Assembly: GCA_965178525.1 (NCBI GenBank)
Contig: CBCXVS010000036.1
Location: 1 to 35,613, forward strand
From: CBCXVS01 sp965178525
GTDB taxonomy: Bacteria; Tectomicrobia; Entotheonellia; Entotheonellales; Entotheonellaceae
DNA: 35,613 bases
Direction: 5' to 3'
In this document: positions 23,986 to 32,096 of the stretch, piece after piece
How positions within the stretch are numbered: position 1 is the stretch's first letter
Layout: each line of letters starts with the position of its first letter
Program-made: the position numbers and the translations under genes
Notes under the pieces: model-generated
Told to the model about the DNA's origin: nothing
Seen by the model: only the letters and a program-made list of their open reading frames with translations
Databases searched by the model: none

Positions 23986-24780
23986 TTATCCTCTCAGCGC
24001 GGCCAGCAGCTCCTCGCTCACGGGACGGAGTTCCTGCTCACTGATATCCGTGATGCCATCCTGGGTCACCATTTTGACAGAGGGATAGATCCCCCGAGCA
24101 ATGTCAGGACCGGATGTTCCCACATCCAAATCAGAGGCGTCAATCAAGGCTTCAACCGCAAGACGCAACGCCTCCTCCCGGCTCAAGTGCTTCTTGAAAC
24201 ACTTCTTTAAGGTGCTGCGCGCCTCTTTCCCGCCGGATCCCGTGGCGTAGAACTCCTGTTCCTCGTACCGGCCACCGGTGACATCGTATTTATAGATGCG
24301 GCCCACTTGGGCATGGAGATCATAACCGGCAAAAATGGGAACGACGATCAGGCCTTGAAAGGCTGCAGGAAGATTCTGTTTGACCATCTGTGCCAGCTTG
24401 TTCGCCTTCCCCTCCAGGACGAGGATATCCCCTTCGATCTTTTGATAATGTTCCATTTCGATCTGGAACAGCTTGACCATCTCCAGACAGGGGCCAGCAG
24501 CGCCGGCAATGGCGACCACCGAATAGTCATCGGCGTTGTACACCTTCTCGATTCGCCGTGACGACACCTCAAAGCCCTCGGTCGCCTGCCGGTCGCCTGC
24601 CACGACAATGCCGTCGGCGTATCGGAGCGCCAGAATCGTCGTGGCAAATGGCACAATGGCAGGCAAACCCGCAGCTCCGGCCGGCAACTGTGGGAGATGC
24701 TCAAACGGCAACAGATGCCCATAGTCATACCGAAGCAAGTCAAAGAAGCTTGATCCATCATAGCTTCCCTGCAGCAGCAC
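23986..24780 (-). CDS. prcB: 20S proteasome beta subunit
   Basis: 264 residues, the proteolytic subunit. Residues 1-46 are a propeptide. The mature protein should begin at Thr 47 (TTILALRYADG), with GDRQATEG carrying the catalytic Asp and RRIEKVY the catalytic Lys. The residue before the cleavage site is Ala (PFA-TT), where the mycobacterial enzyme has Gly. The GTG start follows GGAGGGG, which lies inside the 3' end of pup, with one base between the pup stop and this start, so translation is coupled to pup. Length is normal. Confidence 0.95.
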   Translation of the reverse strand: MLLQGSYDGSSFFDLLRYDYGHLLPFEHLPQLPAGAAGLPAIVPFATTILALRYADGIVVAGDRQATEGFEVSSRRIEKVYNADDYSVVAIAGAAGPCLEMVKLFQIEMEHYQKIEGDILVLEGKANKLAQMVKQNLPAAFQGLIVVPIFAGYDLHAQVGRIYKYDVTGGRYEEQEFYATGSGGKEARSTLKKCFKKHLSREEALRLAVEALIDASDLDVGTSGPDIARGIYPSVKMVTQDGITDISEQELRPVSEELLAALRG

Positions 24781-24781
24781 G

Positions 24782-25036
24782 TTATTCCCCTCCCCGCTGC
24801 ACGTAATTTTTGACGAATTCCTCGGCGTTTTCTTCTAACACCTCATCGATCTCGTCAATCAAGTCGTCCATCTCATCCTTGAGTTTCTCGCCTTTGTCCG
24901 TGAGATTTTCCGCCGTCGTCCCACTCGCTTCCGGCTGCGTGTCGGAGGTGCGCCGCGCCTGCTGTTGGCCATCTTCCGCACAGGTAATGATACCCGCCCA
25001 CGTCGGCTCCGCTGCATGTATCTGTCTCATAATCAT
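24782..25036 (-). CDS. pup: prokaryotic ubiquitin-like protein Pup
   Basis: 84 residues. The C-terminal half has the family signature: DEMDDLIDEIDEVLEENAEEF, then VKNYVQRGGE. It ends Gly-Gly-Glu rather than Gly-Gly-Gln, so it can be used by PafA without prior deamidation. The core region is acidic and disordered with a coiled segment that binds the Mpa coiled coils. Relative to the usual 60-70 residues it has an N-terminal extension of about 20 residues containing WAGIITC, before a QQQARR segment that resembles the usual Pup N-terminus. ATG 25036 is supported by GGGAG 7 nt upstream, so the extension is probably real. It lies 35 bp after dop. Confidence 0.93.
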   Translation of the reverse strand: MIMRQIHAAEPTWAGIITCAEDGQQQARRTSDTQPEASGTTAENLTDKGEKLKDEMDDLIDEIDEVLEENAEEFVKNYVQRGGE

Positions 25037-25071
25037 AACGCCACTCCCTACGATGACATACCACCCGGCAA

Positions 25072-26559
25072 TTAGGTGGTAATATTGGCGACCAAATCTG
25101 CCGCGGTTTCCGAACGCTCTAGCAACTGTTGCACATGGCGTTTGGTGCCGCGTGTGGGTTCCTCCATCAGGATGCGCTTAATGGGACCCTCGCCCAGGTT
25201 AAACGAAATGGAGTCCCAGTTCACGCCGAAAATCTGATGTTTGAATTTTTTCAAGCATTGCCCGCGGAAATACGCCCGCGTATCCTCGGGCGGATCCTCG
25301 AGCGCCTGGGCGATCTGTTCCTCCGTCAGCACGCGGCGCGCGGCGCCCGTGCGTTCGAGAACATAGTAGAGGCCCTTGTCCGGGCGAATATCGTGGTATT
25401 GCAGATCCATCATGGCAATGCGCGGATCATCCCAGCCACTGCTGCGCCGATCCATATAATTAGTCAGCAGGTGGAGTTTCATCACCCAGTCGATTTCGCG
25501 GTGCAATTGCATCGGATCATCGCCCAGGCGCGCCAACACCGAGCCCCATTCCTCGACGATCGCCGGATAGGTTGCATGGCTGTTGGGATAGGCCGCCACA
25601 TAGCGCTGCGCGGCTTCATGAAAATACCATTGGATCTCGACGGGGGTCAGCTTCTTGCCATTTTTCAGTGGCAGTTGTACTTTACACGTCGGATCGTGCG
25701 AGACCGCTTGCAAGGCGCGCACGGGATTTCGCAACTCCAGGTCGTCGGAGAGAAACCCGTCTTCGAGCATGTGCAGCACGAGCATCGTCGTACCGACCTT
25801 CAGATAGGTCGTGTACTCCGACATGTTGGCATCGCCCACGATGACATGCAAGCGCCGGTAGCGGTCGCGGTCGGCATGCGGTTCATCGCGCGTATTGATG
25901 ATCGGCCGCTTCACCATGGTGTCGAGTCCGATTTCGGTCTCGAAAAAATCACCGCGTTGCGACACCTGATACGGCACATACTCGGTACCGTTCTCGGCCC
26001 CAACTTTGCCAGCGCCGCAGAAAATTTGCCGTGACACCAAAAAAGGCGTGAACTGTTCGACAATCGTTTGGAACGGCGTCCGGCGATCCATCAGATAATT
26101 TTCGTGATAGCCGTAGCTATTGCCCTTCTGATCACTATTATTTTTGTAGATGAGCACCGTGCGGTCCGCGGGTAAGAGATAACTGGCGCCGATGCGGCTG
26201 AGGTTGAGGATACGTTCCCCCGCTTTTTCATAGCACAGGAGATCGAAGACATTCGAACATTCGGGCGTCGAGAACTCCGGATGCGCGTGATCGACGTAAA
26301 ATCGCGCCCCATTGGGCAGAACTTTATTGATGGCCATATTGTCCTGCTGATCCGGGACATCATATTCATCGTCAATCTCGAAACCCCGCGCATCCACCAG
26401 CGGGTCTTCCTGATCATAGTCCCACAGCAGCTTCAGCGATTGTTCGACGTTATAGCTATTGACGAGCAGCAGCGCCGTGGCAATGGAATCAAACTCCGGG
26501 TCGTTCTGCACGGTAAGGCCATATTCCGTTTCCGAACCGATGATCATAGGCAATGCCAT
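25072..26559 (-). CDS. dop: depupylase/deamidase Dop
   Basis: 495 residues, carboxylate-amine ligase fold paralogous to PafA. It starts MALPMIIGSETEYG and has catalytic Asp 90 in FYVDHAHPEFSTPE, then YKNNSDQKGNSYGYHENY, INTRDEPHADR and DLQYHDIRPDKG. Residues ~37-78 form the acidic insert (Dop loop) absent from the PafA gene here. Because Pup already ends in Glu, its main job should be removing Pup from substrates. ATG 26559 has GGAGGGCGT in front. It follows mpa after 106 bp and precedes pup. Confidence 0.95.
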   Translation of the reverse strand: MALPMIIGSETEYGLTVQNDPEFDSIATALLLVNSYNVEQSLKLLWDYDQEDPLVDARGFEIDDEYDVPDQQDNMAINKVLPNGARFYVDHAHPEFSTPECSNVFDLLCYEKAGERILNLSRIGASYLLPADRTVLIYKNNSDQKGNSYGYHENYLMDRRTPFQTIVEQFTPFLVSRQIFCGAGKVGAENGTEYVPYQVSQRGDFFETEIGLDTMVKRPIINTRDEPHADRDRYRRLHVIVGDANMSEYTTYLKVGTTMLVLHMLEDGFLSDDLELRNPVRALQAVSHDPTCKVQLPLKNGKKLTPVEIQWYFHEAAQRYVAAYPNSHATYPAIVEEWGSVLARLGDDPMQLHREIDWVMKLHLLTNYMDRRSSGWDDPRIAMMDLQYHDIRPDKGLYYVLERTGAARRVLTEEQIAQALEDPPEDTRAYFRGQCLKKFKHQIFGVNWDSISFNLGEGPIKRILMEEPTRGTKRHVQQLLERSETAADLVANITT

Positions 26560-26665
26560 ACGCCCTCCATGAGCCTGGCAAGAGACGACCTATAGGGCAA
26601 GAGGTCGACATCCGGAAGCAAGCCGCAGCCAGCGTCAAACGGACGCAACGGCCTCTGGATGGGGC

Positions 26666-28495
26666 TCAGAGGTATTGCCCCGGAGCAATATCCTCAATCG
26701 CTTGCGTGTTCGGACTCTTTGAACCGACCAGCGTACGAATGTTGATGATCTTTTCCCCTTTTGTGCCGGAGATACGGGCCCAGTCGTCCGGGTTAGTGGT
26801 ATTGGGAAGGTCTTCGTTTTCCCGAAACTCCCCTTGCACAGCATCGAGGAGATCTTGTAGCTTGATCCCCTTCTCCTCATGCGATAGATAACGCTTCAAG
26901 GCGGTTTTTTTCGCCCGTGCCACGATGTTTTCGATCATGGCCCCACTGGCAAAATCCTTGAAGTGAAACGTTTCTTTATCGCCGCGTGCGTATGTCACCT
27001 CCAGGAACTTGTTCTCCTCCTGGTCACTGTACATGTGATCGCAGGTTTGGTCAATCAGCCAAGCCACCGCCCCCTCGCGGTCTTGGTTGTTCCGCCGCAG
27101 CGTTTCCTCGTGCAGGGGCAACACCGGAACCAGATATTTCGAAAAGATGTCCCGGGCCGCCTCTTTGCTGGGCCGATCCACCTTGATCTTGATATCCAGA
27201 CGCCCCGGCCGCAACACCGCCGGATCGATCAAATCCTGGCGATTGCTCGCCCCGATGACGATCACGTTCTCCAGCGACTCCAGGCCGTCGAGTTCCGACA
27301 GGAATTGCGCCACGATCGTGATTTCCACATCCGAGGAGATACCCGAGCCACGCACCCGAAACAACGCGTCCATCTCGTCGAAAAAGACAATCACCGGCGT
27401 CGTGTCATTGGCCTTTTCGCGGGCTTTTTTGAACACCTCACGAATTTTCGACTCGGTCTCGCCCACGTACTTATTAAGCAACTCCGGCCCTTTGATATTC
27501 AAGAAATAACTCCGCACTTCCTCGATTCCCGCGCGCTCGGCAAATTCCTTGGCCAGACTGTTGGCCACCGCTTTGGCGATGAGCGTTTTGCCACAGCCCG
27601 GCGGACCGTATAACAACACGCCTTTGGGAGGCCGCAGCTGGTGTTCGCGGAACTCGTCCGGATAGAGATAGGGCAGCTCAATACCGTCGCGCAGATCCTC
27701 AATTTGCTCGTCGAGACCGCCGATGTCACCGTAGCTAATGTCGGGAACTTCTTCCAGCATCACCTCTTCGACCTTCGACTTCGGAAGCTTTTCCAAAACG
27801 TAACTCGACCGCATATCGAGCAGGAGATTATCCCCGATATCCAAGTGCACATGCCGTACGGGCTCCGTCAGGACCACCACCCGTTCTTCATCCGCCCGTC
27901 CCACCACCAACACACGGCCCTCATCGAGCCGATCTTTCAGACGCACCACCTCACCGCGGTTTTCATAGTCGCTGAGCTCGATCACATTGAGCGATTCATT
28001 GAGCGCCAGCAATTGGCCGGGCTCGAAATCATGAGTCTCCAGTTTGGGGTGCACGTTGACCTTGAGACGGCGGCCATCCAGATCGACGTCAACCGTACTA
28101 TCCTTGTTACGCTGCCGAAATACCCCATAACTATTGGGCGGTGCACAGAGCTTCTCGACCTCTTTTTTCAACGAGTTGATTTGCTCTTTCGCCTCTCGCA
28201 ACGCCGCCACGAGCTTCTCATTCTGCTTTTTGCCCTGTCCCCGCTGCTCGTTGGCTTGATAGTATTTCCGCTTCAGCGCTTCATACTGGCTCAGCGTTTG
28301 TTCGAGGTGCCGAGCAATCGTCTCGGATTTGTGCTCGACTTGACGCAATTGCTCTTGTAACTCAGTGAGTTCAAGATCGTATTGAGAGAGTTTGTTCTGG
28401 AATGACCCTTCCGAGCGCGGTACATTAATCGAAAATTTGCGCATCGTATCGCGGACGAATCCCTTGCGCTCACCTTTCTTGGGGACCTCTTCCAT
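26666..28495 (-). CDS. mpa: proteasome-associated ATPase Mpa/ARC
   Basis: 609 residues. Hexameric AAA unfoldase that recognises Pup and feeds the 20S core. Residues ~35-118 are a coiled coil (the Pup-binding arm), then two OB domains (about 120-245) and the AAA domain with Walker A GPPGCGKT (297-304), Walker B VIVFFDEMDA and SRH-region VIGASNRQDLIDPAVLRPGR. The protein ends GQYL, the penultimate-Tyr tail that docks into PrcA pockets. ATG 28495 is chosen because AGGAGAGG lies 8 nt upstream; the longer frame to 28576 overlaps the promoter. It is the first gene of the Pup-proteasome operon. Confidence 0.95.
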   Translation of the reverse strand: MEEVPKKGERKGFVRDTMRKFSINVPRSEGSFQNKLSQYDLELTELQEQLRQVEHKSETIARHLEQTLSQYEALKRKYYQANEQRGQGKKQNEKLVAALREAKEQINSLKKEVEKLCAPPNSYGVFRQRNKDSTVDVDLDGRRLKVNVHPKLETHDFEPGQLLALNESLNVIELSDYENRGEVVRLKDRLDEGRVLVVGRADEERVVVLTEPVRHVHLDIGDNLLLDMRSSYVLEKLPKSKVEEVMLEEVPDISYGDIGGLDEQIEDLRDGIELPYLYPDEFREHQLRPPKGVLLYGPPGCGKTLIAKAVANSLAKEFAERAGIEEVRSYFLNIKGPELLNKYVGETESKIREVFKKAREKANDTTPVIVFFDEMDALFRVRGSGISSDVEITIVAQFLSELDGLESLENVIVIGASNRQDLIDPAVLRPGRLDIKIKVDRPSKEAARDIFSKYLVPVLPLHEETLRRNNQDREGAVAWLIDQTCDHMYSDQEENKFLEVTYARGDKETFHFKDFASGAMIENIVARAKKTALKRYLSHEEKGIKLQDLLDAVQGEFRENEDLPNTTNPDDWARISGTKGEKIINIRTLVGSKSPNTQAIEDIAPGQYL

Positions 28496-28547
28496 TCGTA
28501 GATCCTCTCCTATGAGAAACTCCCTCGGTATAATAGATATGATGCTA

Positions 28548-28576
28548 ACCCTACCATACTCGGCAGGGGGTGTCAA
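28548..28576 (-). promoter_or_regulatory. possible promoter of the Pup-proteasome operon
   Basis: On the minus strand TTGACA (28576-28571), a 17-bp spacer and TAGGGT (28553-28548). The -35 is perfect and the -10 is poor (three of six). The next best -10-like sequence (TATTAT near 28530) has no matching -35. Confidence 0.4.
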
Positions 28577-28664
28577 GCGTCTATAATCCCTCTAATATAC
28601 TGTATTTTCTAACGTTTGTTAGTTTTGCCCCGCCTTTTTTTTCTTTTGGGCTTCTGCGTGCCCC

Positions 28665-28683
28665 GGCATCTGATGCCTTGACA
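28665..28683 (+). promoter_or_regulatory. palindrome abutting a -35 hexamer before ccsA-hemA
   Basis: GGCATC-T-GATGCC (28665-28677) is directly followed by TTGACA (28678-28683). A possible -10 (CTATAT/TATATA) comes after a 19-20 bp spacer, which is longer than ideal. The layout suits a promoter with an operator at its upstream edge. Confidence 0.35.
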
Positions 28684-28718
28684 ACGGCACCGGTTTTTTG
28701 AACTATATACGTTGAAAA

Positions 28719-28749
28719 ACCACACAGTGGCGGTGGACTGACGTGTGGT
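28719..28749 (+). promoter_or_regulatory. leader hairpin of the heme operon
   Basis: ACCACAC (28719-28725) pairs with GTGTGGT (28743-28749) over 17 nt. A further self-complementary CACCGGTG follows at 28758-28765. I cannot assign it to a known riboswitch class. Confidence 0.3.
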
Positions 28750-28877
28750 CGGTCAGGCACCGGTGGCTGGCTGAGGGAGACAAACCGTATGAGACAAAAG
28801 GGGTCGCGGCGATGGGAAGTGCGGTCTCAGCACTCGCTGGCAGATGGCGGCAGGCGCGATAGGTCGTGTGTCCAAGC

Positions 28878-29669
28878 ATGAATAGTATTCTCTTTCACGT
28901 TATACTACTCGCATATCTGTTTGCCACGCTGGGCTTCTGGTGCTACTTGGGGGTGCGGCAACGTTGGCTCTTCCTGGGCGCCAATGGCCTCGTCGGGATC
29001 GGCCTGGGCTTGCAAACCGTCATGCTCGGCTATGGCGTATTCACCCAATCGTGGCCGGTGTGGGGAGATGTGTCGGCGTCTCTGGCGCTCTTGGCATGGG
29101 CCATTGGGGTCGGCTATGCCGCGGCCTGGTGGCGCTACCGCATGGAAGCGCTGGGCTCATTTATGGTTCCCTTAGCGTTTCTGGCCGTGGCCGTCTCTAG
29201 TGTGCCGACAGCCGTCGCCATGCCGTTACCACCGGCGTTGCAGTCGGCGCTGTTAGTCGTGCATATTGTCTTGGCCATTTTGGGCTATGCCGCTCTCGCC
29301 CTGACGTTTTGCGCCGGGGTGATGTATCTCATCCAGGAGCATCAACTGAAATCGAAGCATCCCGGGATGCTGTCGCACCGGTTGCCGTCGTTATGGGTCT
29401 TGGATGAACTCAATGCCCGCGCTCTCGTGCTGGGCTTACCCCTGTTGACGCAAGGGGTGATTACCGGTTCCGTGTGGGCCAAAGCCATACGCGGATCGTA
29501 TCTCAACTGGAGTGTGACTTCAGTACCCATCCTTCTCGCTTGGGCCTTGTATGCGGTATTGCTGGGGGGACGTTACACGCTTGGATGGCAAGGCAGGAAG
29601 GCGGCGTATGCGGCGGTAACCGGCTTTTTGTTCGTGCTGGCCTCGCATATTGTACATACGTCGTTATAA
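28878..29669 (+). CDS. CcsA/HemX-type cytochrome c assembly membrane protein
   Basis: 263 residues with about eight membrane helices. The region LQSALLVVHIVLAILGYAALALTF and the later GVITGSVWAKAIRGSYLNW resemble the CcsA/CcmC/HemX family (heme-handling, with conserved His and a tryptophan-containing periplasmic loop). A gene of this kind commonly precedes hemA and is then named hemX or ccsA. It probably binds or transports heme for cytochrome c maturation, or tunes HemA. ATG 28878 is preferred over GTG 28866; neither has a strong ribosome-binding site. hemA follows after 69 bp. Confidence 0.8.
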   Translation: MNSILFHVILLAYLFATLGFWCYLGVRQRWLFLGANGLVGIGLGLQTVMLGYGVFTQSWPVWGDVSASLALLAWAIGVGYAAAWWRYRMEALGSFMVPLAFLAVAVSSVPTAVAMPLPPALQSALLVVHIVLAILGYAALALTFCAGVMYLIQEHQLKSKHPGMLSHRLPSLWVLDELNARALVLGLPLLTQGVITGSVWAKAIRGSYLNWSVTSVPILLAWALYAVLLGGRYTLGWQGRKAAYAAVTGFLFVLASHIVHTSL

Positions 29670-29738
29670 CTTGCCTGCTATGATGCATGGCGCGCCCGGT
29701 TTGCAGACGTATGACACATGAGATGGTAAGACAAACCT

Positions 29739-31001
29739 ATGGCTATCGTCGTTGTCGGATTAAACCATAAAACAGCCCCGGTCGCGGTGCGCGAACAGGT
29801 GGCCATTGCCGAGCAGGATTTGGCCGAACCGCTGGCGCGTTTCCGGCATCCGATTGTGGACGAACTCGTCCTGGTGTCGACCTGCAACCGGGTCGAGTGG
29901 TATCTGGAGACGCGCGATACGGATGCCGCGGTGGCGGCCTGCATAGACTTTATGGCCGCCTATCATGGCATGCAGCCGGCGGCGTTCACGCCGCATCTGG
30001 CGCACCGGTACGATATGGACGCGGTGCGCCATCTCTTCCGTGTGGCGGCCAGTTTGGATTCGCTCGTCGTGGGTGAGCCGCAGATCTTGGGACAGGTGAA
30101 AACGGCCTATTTGACGGCCCGCGCGGCTGGCCGTACCGGCATCGTGTTCAACCAGTTGTTCGACCGTGCCTTGGGTGTGGGCAAAGCCGTACGGCATGAA
30201 ACCGCCATTAATGACCATGCCGTCTCGGTCAGCTATGCCGCGGTGGAATTGGCCAAGAAAATTTTCGAAAGCTTGCCGTCACGGACGGTGATGGTCGTCG
30301 GGGCGGGCGAAACGTCGGAATTGGCGGCCCGGCACTTTGTACGTCAGGGCGTGGCGAGCGTGTTCGTGGCCAATCGGACGTATGAACGCGCCGCCCGGCT
30401 GGCGCAAACCCTGCAGGCCAAAGCCATTCCATGGGAGAGTATGCTAGAGCATCTGGTACAGACCGATATTGTCGTCAGCTCGACCAGTGCGCCACAGCCG
30501 ATCATCGACAAAACCATGGTGCAGGACGTGATGCGGGCGCGCAAGCGCCAATCGATGTTCTTTATTGATATTGCGGTGCCACGAGATATCGATCCGGCCG
30601 TCAATACCCTGGACAATGTGTTTCTATACGATATTGACGATCTCGAACAGGTGGTGGCGGCGAACCGTCGCGAACGGGAGCGGGAAGCGGTGGCGGCGGA
30701 AGAGGTGGTGTGGCGCGAAGTTCGGCAGTTTCAACACTGGCTGGAGGCGCAGGATGCCGTGCCGACCATCGTGGCGTTGCGGCAGCGGGCGGAAGCGATT
30801 CGCCATGAGGAACTCAGCAAGGCGCTCGCCAAGCTTGGCCCGTTAGATCAGCGTCAACACCGCGCGATCGAGGCGTTGACCACAAGCATTGTCAATAAGC
30901 TTTTGCACACCCCAACGGTGAACTTGAAGCGCTCATCGCGGCACGGGCGGTTGCACGACTACGTGCAGCTCGTGCGCCACCTGTTTGAGCTTGACGTATG
31001 A
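29739..31001 (+). CDS. hemA: glutamyl-tRNA reductase
   Basis: 420 residues. Reduces glutamyl-tRNA to glutamate-1-semialdehyde with NADPH, the first committed step of C5 tetrapyrrole synthesis. It starts MAIVVVGLNHKTAPVAVRE, has catalytic Cys 49 in VSTCNRVEWY, FRVAASLDSLVVGEPQILGQ, and the NADPH motif VVGAGETSELAARHF. The C-terminal dimerisation helix ends KLLHTPTVNLK. The ribosome-binding site is weak (GGTAAG), so translation may be modest or controlled. Its TGA overlaps the hemC ATG (ATGA), which couples the two. Confidence 0.97.
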   Translation: MAIVVVGLNHKTAPVAVREQVAIAEQDLAEPLARFRHPIVDELVLVSTCNRVEWYLETRDTDAAVAACIDFMAAYHGMQPAAFTPHLAHRYDMDAVRHLFRVAASLDSLVVGEPQILGQVKTAYLTARAAGRTGIVFNQLFDRALGVGKAVRHETAINDHAVSVSYAAVELAKKIFESLPSRTVMVVGAGETSELAARHFVRQGVASVFVANRTYERAARLAQTLQAKAIPWESMLEHLVQTDIVVSSTSAPQPIIDKTMVQDVMRARKRQSMFFIDIAVPRDIDPAVNTLDNVFLYDIDDLEQVVAANRREREREAVAAEEVVWREVRQFQHWLEAQDAVPTIVALRQRAEAIRHEELSKALAKLGPLDQRQHRAIEALTTSIVNKLLHTPTVNLKRSSRHGRLHDYVQLVRHLFELDV

Positions 31002-31930
31002 GTACGGCCATCCCCTCAGACCCCATCCGCTTGGGGTCGCGCGGCAGTCCCTTAGCCATGTGGCAGACGCGCTGGGTCGCCGAGGCCCTCCGGACTCAGC
31101 ACCCTGGCTTGCGCACCGAGATCGTCATCATCCGGACCGCAGGGGATCGGAACCGCCGCGATCCGCTGTCAATCCTTGGCGGCAAAGGCATTTTCGTCAA
31201 AGAGATTGAAGAGGCGCTACAGCGCCAGGAGATTGACCTGGCAGTGCACAGCCTGAAGGACATGCCGACACAGCTGCCGGCGGGCTTGCATTTCGGCGCC
31301 ATTCCCGTGCGTGCGGAGGTGCGAGACGTCTTTGTGGGACGAGATGGGCGCCGCTTGACGGAGGCCACTGGGGCATGGCGCATTGGCGCGGGCAGTGCGC
31401 GCCGTCAGGCGCAACTGCTGGCCCAGAATGCCGCGTTGCACCTGCAGGATATCCGCGGCAATGTGGATACCCGGCTGCGCAAAATGCGCCAAGGCGAAGC
31501 GGATGGATTGGTCCTGGCAGCGGTCGGCTTGATCCGTTTGGGATTGCAAGATGCAATTACCGAATATTTGCCGATGGACGTGATGCTACCGGCCGTCGGC
31601 CAGGGGGCGTTGGCAGTGGAAACCCGGCAGGGCGACTGGGTGGATGCGCTATTGGCGCCGCTACACGATCGGCCCACGGCTCAGGCGGTGTCTGCCGAGC
31701 GGGCATTTCTGGCCCATTTGAGTGGGGGATGCATGGTGCCGATCGCTGCGCTGGGGCAAGTACAAGGAGAGCGGCTGCGGCTGCAAGGACTGATCAGTAC
31801 CCCGCGCGGAGACCACATGCTGCGCCACGAGATGGAAGACGCGGTACACGAAGCGGAAACGCTGGGCATTCAGCTCGCCGAGCACTTCCTGGCCCGCGGC
31901 GCCCGGGAGATTTTAAAAATAAGCTCTTAG
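30998..31930 (+). CDS. hemC: porphobilinogen deaminase (hydroxymethylbilane synthase)
   Basis: 310 residues. Polymerises four porphobilinogen units to hydroxymethylbilane. Motifs: RLGSRGSPLAMWQ at the N-terminus, HSLKDMPTQLP with the catalytic Asp (88), NVDTRLRKM, and the dipyrromethane cofactor Cys 245 in LSGGCMVP. The last codons AGC TCT TAG are formed by the start of a heptamer repeat element (31922-32078), so the original C-terminus may have been different. hemD, usually next, is absent here. Confidence 0.97.
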   Translation: MSTAIPSDPIRLGSRGSPLAMWQTRWVAEALRTQHPGLRTEIVIIRTAGDRNRRDPLSILGGKGIFVKEIEEALQRQEIDLAVHSLKDMPTQLPAGLHFGAIPVRAEVRDVFVGRDGRRLTEATGAWRIGAGSARRQAQLLAQNAALHLQDIRGNVDTRLRKMRQGEADGLVLAAVGLIRLGLQDAITEYLPMDVMLPAVGQGALAVETRQGDWVDALLAPLHDRPTAQAVSAERAFLAHLSGGCMVPIAALGQVQGERLRLQGLISTPRGDHMLRHEMEDAVHEAETLGIQLAEHFLARGAREILKISS

Positions 31931-32078
31931 CTCTCAGCTCTCAGCTCTCAGCGAAGACAAGAAGATCGGCTTGAGATACCTATGCTGGGCTTGAGGATTT
32001 GTCAGTACGCGGCCATCATAGCCGATAGGCTTGGACGGCTTTCTTCAGCTGAGAGCTGACAGCTGAGAGCTGACAGCT
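31922..32078 (+). repeat. 157-bp heptamer-ended inverted-repeat element between hemC and hemB
   Basis: The left arm 31922-31952 is AGCTCTT followed by three AGCTCTC units and AGC. The right arm 32047-32078 is the inverted form, alternating GAGAGCT and GACAGCT units. The arms enclose about 94 bp that has inner pairings of its own (ATCGGCT with AGCCGAT). The left arm supplies the hemC stop codon. The right arm ends a few bases before the hemB ribosome-binding site. A second element of exactly the same length lies at 33687-33843. Confidence 0.85.
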
Positions 32079-32096
32079 AAAAAAAGGAGCAATATC

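Larger units (their letters stand above)
28496..28877. other. divergent control region, mpa / ccsA
   Basis: 382 bp between the proteasome and heme operons. It is partly AT-rich with T-runs and shows no convincing ORF. It contains a possible mpa promoter (28548-28576, minus), a 13-bp palindrome abutting TTGACA (28665-28683, plus) and a 7-bp hairpin (28719-28749) in the presumed leader of the heme operon. Confidence 0.6.

Noticed and set aside
25129..26034. 301-residue plus-strand ORF opposite dop
   Set aside because: Antisense shadow of a highly conserved gene.
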